A stretch of 64,000 nt of DNA from Pseudomonas azotoformans (GTDB lineage: Bacteria > Pseudomonadota > Gammaproteobacteria > Pseudomonadales > Pseudomonadaceae). The stretch covers positions 558,001-622,000 of the forward strand of contig NZ_CP014546.1 in the NCBI RefSeq assembly GCF_001579805.1, read 5' to 3'. A model generated the notes under the pieces. The model saw only the letters and a program-made list of their open reading frames with translations, did not search any database and was not told the origin of the DNA. Of this stretch, positions 58,072-64,000 are shown piece after piece. Position 1 is the first letter of the stretch. Each line of letters opens with the position of its first letter. Made by a program: the position numbers and the translations under genes.

Positions 58072-59388
58072 TCATGCCGAGGGCTGGAAATACCCTGCCA
58101 AGGCCCGCAAGTCCTGCTCGCTCAGCAACCCCGCGTAATACTTCAGCTGAATCCTCGCCAGCAGATACGCATGTCGCGCATTCGCCAAATCACGGCGGGC
58201 GGTGAAGAGTTGTTGTTCGGCGTCGAGCACGTCGAGGTTGACCCGCTCACCACCGGCCACACTCTTTTTCGTCGCGGCAACCAAGGCAGTGGCGGAGCTG
58301 ACGGCCATCTCATAGGCACGCACTTTCGCCGCGCCACTGGTGTTGAGGTTGAACTGTTTGCGCAACTCCACCAGGGTGGCCGAGGTTTGCGCGTCCAACT
58401 CGTATTGGGCCTGGGACAACTGGTTTGCCGCCTGGCGGGTCGACGCCGACACACCACCACCGGCAAACAGCGGCAAACTGACCTGGATGCCGACGGTATT
58501 GGTGTCGTACTTCTGGTTGTAGCTGCTTTCCGAGTCGGAGTTGGTCTGACGGCTGGTGGCGTACAAGCTGACCTTGGGCAGATGGCCTGCACGTTTGCGT
58601 TCCACTTCATAGGAGGCCACGTCCAGGGCATGGTGCTGGGATTTGAGTTCCGGGTTGTTGGCCATGGCCAGTTCGCGCCAGGTCTCGAAACGGTTGGGCT
58701 CCAGGGGCGGAATCTCGAATTGGCGCGTCAGCGGCGCCAGTTCTTCGATCTGCAACGGTTGGCCGACGATGGCTTCCAGCTCGCGCAAGGCGCTGTCCTG
58801 GGCGTCTTGCGATTCGATTTCTTCGGCCTGGGCCAGGCTCAGGCGCGCCTGGGTTTCCAGCACATCGGTGCGTGTGCCTTCACCGCCTTTTAGAAGACGA
58901 TCATTGAGTTGCAAGCGCTCGGCATACGCACGCTTCTGTGCACGGCTCAGCTCGATGCGTTCCTGGGCCAACAACGCCTGGCTGTAGGCATTGAGTACCC
59001 GCACCGCCAGTTCCTGGCTCTTGCCGCGAAAGCGTTCATCAGCCATCAAGGCCTGAGCGGTGCCCTGGCGAAAACGCGCATAGGCTTCGTAATCCAGCAG
59101 CGGCTGCTGCAAGGTCAGGGTCGACGCATAGCTGCGGTAATCACGGTCGCTTTTGACATCACCCGCCGTTACTTCGGACTCGTTGCGCGAGTTGTTATAG
59201 CTCCACGACAAATTCGGCAACAACGCCGCACGGCCGATCGCGCGGTTTTCTTCACCTCCTTCACGCTCCTGGATGGCAGCCTGAAACGTCGGATCATTGC
59301 GCAGGGCCAAGTCGTAGGCATCCAGCAAACCCAGAGCGTGGGCCGCCGAGGTACAACCGAAACACAGGGTAAACAACAGCGCCTTCAT
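58072..59388 (-). CDS. hasF: TolC-family outer-membrane protein of the Has exporter
   Basis: This 438-residue outer-membrane factor has a signal peptide ([18 protein letters not shown]) and two long repeated helical TolC halves (FQAAIQEREGGEENRAIG and YEVERKRAGHLPKVSLYA). With HasD and HasE it forms the type I channel that exports HasA directly to the medium. The start overlaps the hasE stop. It is last in the operon, before a terminator. AprF-like proteins of protease exporters look similar, but linkage to hasA decides the name. Confidence 0.9.
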   Translation of the reverse strand: MKALLFTLCFGCTSAAHALGLLDAYDLALRNDPTFQAAIQEREGGEENRAIGRAALLPNLSWSYNNSRNESEVTAGDVKSDRDYRSYASTLTLQQPLLDYEAYARFRQGTAQALMADERFRGKSQELAVRVLNAYSQALLAQERIELSRAQKRAYAERLQLNDRLLKGGEGTRTDVLETQARLSLAQAEEIESQDAQDSALRELEAIVGQPLQIEELAPLTRQFEIPPLEPNRFETWRELAMANNPELKSQHHALDVASYEVERKRAGHLPKVSLYATSRQTNSDSESSYNQKYDTNTVGIQVSLPLFAGGGVSASTRQAANQLSQAQYELDAQTSATLVELRKQFNLNTSGAAKVRAYEMAVSSATALVAATKKSVAGGERVNLDVLDAEQQLFTARRDLANARHAYLLARIQLKYYAGLLSEQDLRALAGYFQPSA

Positions 59389-60710
59389 TCTTCCACCAAG
59401 GCCATATGGGTGCGATCCATCAGGGGTTTGAACAGATAGTTGAGCATCGAGCGCTCGCCGGTCTTGACGAAGGTTTCCACCGGCATGCCTGGGCGGATCT
59501 GCACACCGTCCAATTGCTGCATACCGGCCGCACTGACCTGGGCGCGCAGCGTGTAATAGGGCTCATCGGTGCGTTCATCGACCTGACGGTCCGCCGAGAC
59601 CAGCGTCACCTCACCGGCCACCCGTGGCGTAGTGGATTGGTTGAAGGCCGAAAACATCAGTTCCACCGGCAGGCCGGGATGCACCTTGTCGACCATTTGC
59701 ACCGGCACCCGCGCCTCCACCAGCAAGGGCTCGCCCTGGGGCACGATGTCCATCAGCGCCTGGCCGGGCTTGATCACGCCGCCTTCGGTGTACACGTCCA
59801 ACCCCACCACCACGCCGCTTGCGGGCGCACGCACCAGGCTGTTCGCCAATTCGAACTCGGCCGAAGCCAGGCGATTGCGCAGGTCATCGCTGCGGGTGCG
59901 GGTCTCGGCCAACTGGCCGCGCAGGTCCTTCTGGAAGTCTTCGCCGAGCTGGCGGATGCGCAGGCGCAGCTCCATCACCTGGCGTTGCAGTTGGCCGATG
60001 CGACCGTAGTCCTCGGCGATGGCGCCGTCGATCTGTGAGTACAGTCGTTCGCTGTCGAGCAGGCGGTTGCGCGGGATATAACCCTCACGCGCCAACTCGC
60101 GCAGGCCCTGCAACTGCTCATTCAGCGCCGCGCGCTGCTGGACTTTGCTCGCCTGCGAATCCCGCGTACCGCGCAGTTGCGCCTCGGCCCCGGCGATGGT
60201 TTCACGCAAGCCTTGTTGCTCGGTGGCCAAGGCCTGGGCGCGGCTATTGAACAACTGCCGTTGCAGGCTCAAGGTGCCCGCCGCCTGCGGATCGTTAAGC
60301 AATTCAGCGTTGAAGGTGATCGCCGCCAACCCTTCACTTTCGGCACTCAAGCGCGCCTCGCTGGCCAGCGACGCCAAGTACTGGCTGCGCAGGGACTGCA
60401 TCTGCCCCCGCAACGGGGTTTCCTTCAAGCGCAACAACACTTGACCGGCGCTTACCACGTCGCCATCGCGTACGTCGATACGTTCGACAATGCCCCCGGC
60501 CGGGTGCTGCACGGTCTTGCGATGGCCCGAGACCATGACCTTGCCCGGCACTGCCACGCCCTTGTCCAACGGTGCCAGCGCGGCCCATCCGAGGAAGCCG
60601 GCAAAACCGCCGAGTACCAACAGCCAACCCAGGCGCGAGTACTTTTTGTCATCCAGCGCCAGCACGTTGCTTGGTGCGTCGCTGACCAACACAGGTTTGC
60701 TCGGGTTCAT
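59385..60710 (-). CDS. hasE: HlyD-family membrane fusion protein of the Has exporter
   Basis: This 441-residue adaptor has one N-terminal membrane helix ([21 protein letters not shown], about 27-47), a biotinyl-lipoyl-like pair ([20 protein letters not shown]... and a later [18 protein letters not shown]), and a long coiled coil between. It bridges HasD and HasF. It starts and stops in ATGA overlaps with its neighbours. The length is normal. Confidence 0.92.
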   Translation of the reverse strand: MNPSKPVLVSDAPSNVLALDDKKYSRLGWLLVLGGFAGFLGWAALAPLDKGVAVPGKVMVSGHRKTVQHPAGGIVERIDVRDGDVVSAGQVLLRLKETPLRGQMQSLRSQYLASLASEARLSAESEGLAAITFNAELLNDPQAAGTLSLQRQLFNSRAQALATEQQGLRETIAGAEAQLRGTRDSQASKVQQRAALNEQLQGLRELAREGYIPRNRLLDSERLYSQIDGAIAEDYGRIGQLQRQVMELRLRIRQLGEDFQKDLRGQLAETRTRSDDLRNRLASAEFELANSLVRAPASGVVVGLDVYTEGGVIKPGQALMDIVPQGEPLLVEARVPVQMVDKVHPGLPVELMFSAFNQSTTPRVAGEVTLVSADRQVDERTDEPYYTLRAQVSAAGMQQLDGVQIRPGMPVETFVKTGERSMLNYLFKPLMDRTHMALVEE

Positions 60711-62443
60711 GCCTGTTTTCCTTCACCGAGGCGGTAGCTCATGCTCATGGTCGATACCGGTTTGGGCGCTGCCGGTTTCTGCCGTGCCTCCAACACACGC
60801 GCCGTCGGCCCGAAGGCCTGCAGCTGACCTTCCTTGAGGATCAGCAACTGGTCGGTCAGGGTCAGCACGTTGGGTTTGTGGGTGATCAGGATCACGGTGC
60901 GGCGCTGTTGCTTGAGCTGGGCGATCGCCTGGAGCAAAGCCTGCTCGCCCACTTCATCCAGGTTGGCGTTGGGCTCATCCAGCACGATCAGCGCAGGCAG
61001 GCCGTATAGCGCACGGGCCAGTGCAACGCGTTGCTTCTGGCCACCGGAAAGCCCAGCACCGCCTTCTCCCAATTGCGTGTCGTAGCCTTGGGGCAGTTGC
61101 AGGATCAGATCATGCACGCCGGCCATCTGCGCAGCCGCGAGGACTTTATCCGCGTCGACCTCAGCAAACCGCGCGATGTTTTGCGCGATGCTGCCAGCGA
61201 ACAGCTGGATGTCTTGCGGCAGGTAACCGATGTGCGGGCCCAACTGCTGTTTGTCCCACAAGGCCAAGTCGGCGCCATCCAGCCGCACCTTGCCGGCCAG
61301 GGGCGCCCAGGCGCCCACCAGTATCCGAGCGAGGGTGGATTTGCCGCAGCCCGACGGCCCGATCACGCCCAGGACTTCCCCAGCTGCCAGATTGAAACCC
61401 AGATTGGCCAACGCGGGTCGACGGCTGCCGGGGGCACAGGCGCTGATCTGTTCGACGCTTAGTTGGCCTTTGGGCACCGGCAGCGTCATGCGCTGCGGGC
61501 GTGCGGGATTGGCTTCCAGCATCTGCGACAACCGATCAAACGCCAGGCGCGCCGAACCCCACTGTTTCCACACGCCGATCAATTGGTCGATGGGGCTCAG
61601 CACGCGGCCCATCAGGATCGAGCCGGCAATCATCATGCCCGGCGTGATATCACCTTGCACCGCCAGCAAGGCGCCCAGGCCCAGCACCAGGGATTGCAGC
61701 GCCAGGCGCACGCCCTTGGACCAGGCGGTAACGGTCGCGGTCTTTTCACTGGCCAGGTTCTGCTGCGCCAAAAACGCCTGGTGCTGGCCGAACCAACGCG
61801 CACGCAAGGTGGCGAGCATGCCCATGGCTTCGATGGTGTCGGCATTGCGCAGGTTGGCCGTGGCCTGCTGGCTGGCGCTGATGGACAGTTGGCTGGCCAG
61901 GGCCATCGGCGCCTGGCTGACGTGATGGTTGACCCACGCCAGCACGATCAATAGCAGCGCGCCGACTAGCGCCAACAGACCGAGCCAGGGATGGAACAGG
62001 AAAATCACCAGCAGGTACACCGGAAACCAAGGCGCATCAAAGAACGCGAACAACGCCTGGCCGGTGGCGAACTGACGCAGCGTGGTCAGGTCATGCAACG
62101 CCTGGCCCGCCGCCTGGGTGCCGCCCTTGAGCTGCGCTTCAAACGCGGCGTCGTACACGCGCTGGTTCAAGCGCATGTCCATCTGCGTACCGAGGCGGAT
62201 CACCACCTGACTGCGCACCCATTCCAACGCGCCCATCAGGCCGAACAGGCCGAGGATCATCAGCGTCAGCATCAACAGGGTCATCTGATTGCCCGAGGCC
62301 AACACCCGGTCGTACACCTGCAGCATGTACAGCGCCGGGGCGAGCATCAGCAGGTTGATCACCGCCGAGAACAGGCCGATGTTGAAGAAGCCACTTTTAT
62401 AGGCCGTGAGGGCGGCCAGGGTTTCGTTGCCGACGTGGCGCAT
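60707..62443 (-). CDS. hasD: Type I secretion ABC transporter of the Has exporter
   Basis: This 578-residue half-transporter has a six-helix membrane domain and an ATPase domain with Walker [10 protein letters not shown], signature LSGGQKQR and Walker [16 protein letters not shown] 62443 starts [24 protein letters not shown] at 62494 gives 595 residues with no better ribosome-binding site, so the start is uncertain. It energises export of the hemophore HasA. A strong hairpin separates it from hasA. Confidence 0.92.
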   Translation of the reverse strand: MRHVGNETLAALTAYKSGFFNIGLFSAVINLLMLAPALYMLQVYDRVLASGNQMTLLMLTLMILGLFGLMGALEWVRSQVVIRLGTQMDMRLNQRVYDAAFEAQLKGGTQAAGQALHDLTTLRQFATGQALFAFFDAPWFPVYLLVIFLFHPWLGLLALVGALLLIVLAWVNHHVSQAPMALASQLSISASQQATANLRNADTIEAMGMLATLRARWFGQHQAFLAQQNLASEKTATVTAWSKGVRLALQSLVLGLGALLAVQGDITPGMMIAGSILMGRVLSPIDQLIGVWKQWGSARLAFDRLSQMLEANPARPQRMTLPVPKGQLSVEQISACAPGSRRPALANLGFNLAAGEVLGVIGPSGCGKSTLARILVGAWAPLAGKVRLDGADLALWDKQQLGPHIGYLPQDIQLFAGSIAQNIARFAEVDADKVLAAAQMAGVHDLILQLPQGYDTQLGEGGAGLSGGQKQRVALARALYGLPALIVLDEPNANLDEVGEQALLQAIAQLKQQRRTVILITHKPNVLTLTDQLLILKEGQLQAFGPTARVLEARQKPAAPKPVSTMSMSYRLGEGKQA

Positions 62444-62567
62444 CTGGGGATTCTCATGGGGTTGAGCGGGCAGCGCCGCCGCGTTGACAGGCAAAGCGAC
62501 GCTGCGCAGAATTCGGCACCGCCGTCGCTGAAGAGTTAGAAGGCTTGGCGACAGCGGTGTGTAAAAC

Positions 62568-62595
62568 GGCGAATGGGAGAGCGATCTTCCATTCG
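62568..62595. terminator. Hairpin between hasA and hasD
   Basis: GCGAATGG (62568-62575) and CCATTCGC (62588-62595) form a stem between hasA and hasD. On the minus strand a short CGTTTTAC follows, so it could be an attenuator or a stabiliser of the hasA message. Confidence 0.7.
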
Positions 62596-62604
62596 CTTTT
62601 TTGC

Positions 62605-63225
62605 TTAAGCGGCCAGGGCGAAGTCCTGAGGCACGTCTTGCACGCCCACCAGGGCCACGTCGGACGCAGCGACCGAAGCCGAGTCCACATGGGCCACACC
62701 GGCAGCCGCCAGTTGGTCGAACGTCGAGTTGATCGACAGGCTTGGGTCGATGTCCTTGAGCAGGGAGTCGATCGCCGAAGCCAGTGCCGAGCTGTCGCCG
62801 CTCATCAGGCCGTACACGATTTTGTGCACCTGGCCATCACGGCCTTCGGACTGCAGGCTCGACAGGCCCAGGTTGGCGAAGCTGACTTCCTGCTCGGCGA
62901 GGCTGTAGCTGCCGCCGGCCCCGCCGCCGGTCAGGATAGTGCCCAGGTTCAGGGAGTCGATCGAACCCCACAAGGTGTGCGACGGCGGGTTGAACAAGGT
63001 GTAATGCAGGTCGCCGTTAGCCACCACAGCCGCGTTGCTTTCAGTGCTCGACACACCGTATTGGGTGCCATCGAACGGGCCAGGATTGAAACCACCGGTG
63101 TTCGAACCCTCCTTGACCGACCCTTCACGGTGGTTCAGGTCACCAAAGTAAGCCGACCAGTCGCTCAGGTACTCGGCAACGGTGTTAGTGGCGTAGGTCG
63201 TGCTGTATGAAATAGAAATGCTCAT
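62605..63225 (-). CDS. hasA: Hemophore HasA
   Basis: This 206-residue extracellular haem-binding protein starts at ATG 63225 with GGAG upstream. The haem ligands match P. aeruginosa HasA in number: H32, Y75 and the supporting H83. There is no N-terminal signal peptide. The C-terminal export signal ([10 protein letters not shown]) fits recognition by HasD. It captures haem from host proteins and passes it to HasR. The length is right. Confidence 0.95.
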   Translation of the reverse strand: MSISISYSTTYATNTVAEYLSDWSAYFGDLNHREGSVKEGSNTGGFNPGPFDGTQYGVSSTESNAAVVANGDLHYTLFNPPSHTLWGSIDSLNLGTILTGGGAGGSYSLAEQEVSFANLGLSSLQSEGRDGQVHKIVYGLMSGDSSALASAIDSLLKDIDPSLSINSTFDQLAAAGVAHVDSASVAASDVALVGVQDVPQDFALAA

Positions 63226-63254
63226 GCAAAACTCCAAGTCATGGGGTGGTATCT

Positions 63255-63302
63255 CCACAGCAAGCCACTGCCTGCTGTGGTTTTGCCCGTCACTGGGCAA
63301 AA
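63255..63302 (-). promoter_or_regulatory. Tandem hairpins between hasR and hasA
   Basis: Reading the minus strand, TTTTGCCC/GGGCAAAA (63281-63302) is followed by CCACAGCA/TGCTGTGG (63255-63280). Both hairpins lie in the 81-base gap between hasR and hasA. They could be an attenuator or a processing site that changes the hasR to hasA ratio. Confidence 0.65.
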
Positions 63303-63306
63303 TCGG

Positions 63307-64000
63307 TCAGAACTGATATTCAACGGTGCCCTGCAACGTGCGCCCACGCCCCAGGGTGAAGGCCAACACGTCGCCCAGCGGCACCAGGTAGGCGCGGTCG
63401 GTGACGTTTTCCATGGCCAGGCGCAGGGTCAACTGGTCGGTGGCGCGGTAGCTGCTGTAGAGGTCATAGACGGTGTAGGGCTTCCAGTCGGCCGGGTACA
63501 CGCCGGTTTGCGAAGTGGTCACGCCAACGCCGCCTTTGACGTAGTAACCACCGCTGTAACGGGCGCGAACGCCCACATCCAACTTGCGCTCAAGGAAGCG
63601 CGCGCCCAGCGTCGCGGTGCCGCGATCCATCGGCATGTGCTCTGAGGAGCCCAGGATCGCGCTGCAACTCTGCCCCGCATTGGCCACGTCATCCGGCACC
63701 ATCGCAGTGACTGGCGCCCGGCTGCCGGGCCCTTTCTGGATCTTGGTCACACCGCCCAGCCACGCGGTCTTGCTGCAGAACTTATTGCTACCGAGCATGC
63801 GCGTGTAATTGAACTGGCCGTAGGCGAACCCGGCGTCGTAATCCAGCTGGTATTCCAGGCCGCGAAAACGCGTGGTCTCCAGGTTGTTCACGTACGCCGC
63901 ATTGCCGATATTGGCGATGCCATAACCCGGCGGCTGCACGCCCAGGGCCATATAGGAAAAGTCATCCACGCGGGTGTTGAAGTAGGACACTTTCATGCCT
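63307..64000 (-). CDS. hasR: TonB-dependent haem receptor HasR, C-terminal part
   Basis: The C-terminal 231 or so residues of a TonB-dependent receptor continue beyond the right edge. The barrel ends with the terminal phenylalanine (GTVEYQF), and typical beta-barrel strands such as TLRLAMENVTDRAYLVPLGD are seen. It lies directly upstream of hasA, which identifies it as HasR. It takes haem from HasA or free haem across the outer membrane with TonB energy. N-terminal signalling and plug domains lie outside the window. Confidence 0.88.
   Translation of the reverse strand, partial: GMKVSYFNTRVDDFSYMALGVQPPGYGIANIGNAAYVNNLETTRFRGLEYQLDYDAGFAYGQFNYTRMLGSNKFCSKTAWLGGVTKIQKGPGSRAPVTAMVPDDVANAGQSCSAILGSSEHMPMDRGTATLGARFLERKLDVGVRARYSGGYYVKGGVGVTTSQTGVYPADWKPYTVYDLYSSYRATDQLTLRLAMENVTDRAYLVPLGDVLAFTLGRGRTLQGTVEYQF

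Overview
The window reads as a chromosomal segment of a fluorescent pseudomonad (Pseudomonas fluorescens group). The main evidence is gene order. The run morA-glyA-yjiA-yjiX-cstA-mapZ-radA-ankB-katB-mscL-fpr matches, gene for gene, a neighbourhood I know from P. aeruginosa. The fpr/LuxR-solo/rlmG order matches P. putida around ppoR. The backbone is GC-rich with long antisense shadow frames, typical of the genus.

Bases 1 to about 8,500 differ from the rest: they are visibly more AT-rich and look like a defence island. They hold the edge of a membrane-protein gene and a translationally coupled GHKL (MORC-like) ATPase plus GIY-YIG nuclease pair. Facing that pair is a complete dndBCDE operon for DNA phosphorothioate (sulfur) modification. 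No dndA and none of the known partner nucleases (dndFGH, pbeABCD, sspE-type) is visible here. A perfect 12-bp inverted repeat sits directly upstream of dndB. The right edge is marked by a tmRNA/tRNA-like 3' end followed by an orphan terminator, which is what an island inserted into the 3' end of an RNA gene leaves behind.

Bases 8,560-29,300 are backbone. They begin with a DUF6124 gene behind a strongly structured leader. Next comes an iron-uptake set (ECF sigma factor, anti-sigma FecR, TonB receptor) with a Fur-like box. After that come a PMT-type glycosyltransferase, a YqhA-family membrane protein, uncharacterised lipoproteins, a LonB-like protease, DUF3015 and DUF4105 proteins, a GreA/B-like protein, gdhA, ettA and a LysE-type exporter.

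Bases 29,300-46,040 are the conserved morA-to-rlmG block. It covers c-di-GMP signalling (morA, mapZ), one-carbon metabolism (glyA), a pyruvate/peptide transporter with its accessory genes (cstA-yjiX-yjiA), repair (radA), peroxide defence (katB-ankB), osmotic safety (mscL), a ferredoxin/flavodoxin reductase, a LuxR solo (ppoR) and rlmG.

Bases 46,040-57,940 carry the cyanide-insensitive oxidase operon cioAB with a 55-aa DUF2474 subunit and an upstream ANR-type box. They also carry an MFS exporter, a three-subunit molybdenum aldehyde oxidoreductase (paoABC-like), an NCS2 purine permease coupled to trmA, and a DUF4160/DUF2442 gene pair. Bases 58,040-64,000 are the haem-acquisition operon hasR-hasA-hasDEF on the minus strand. 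hasR runs off the right edge, and strong hairpins flank hasA.

The best candidate for an undescribed system is the GHKL-ATPase/GIY-YIG pair next to the restriction-less dndBCDE operon.
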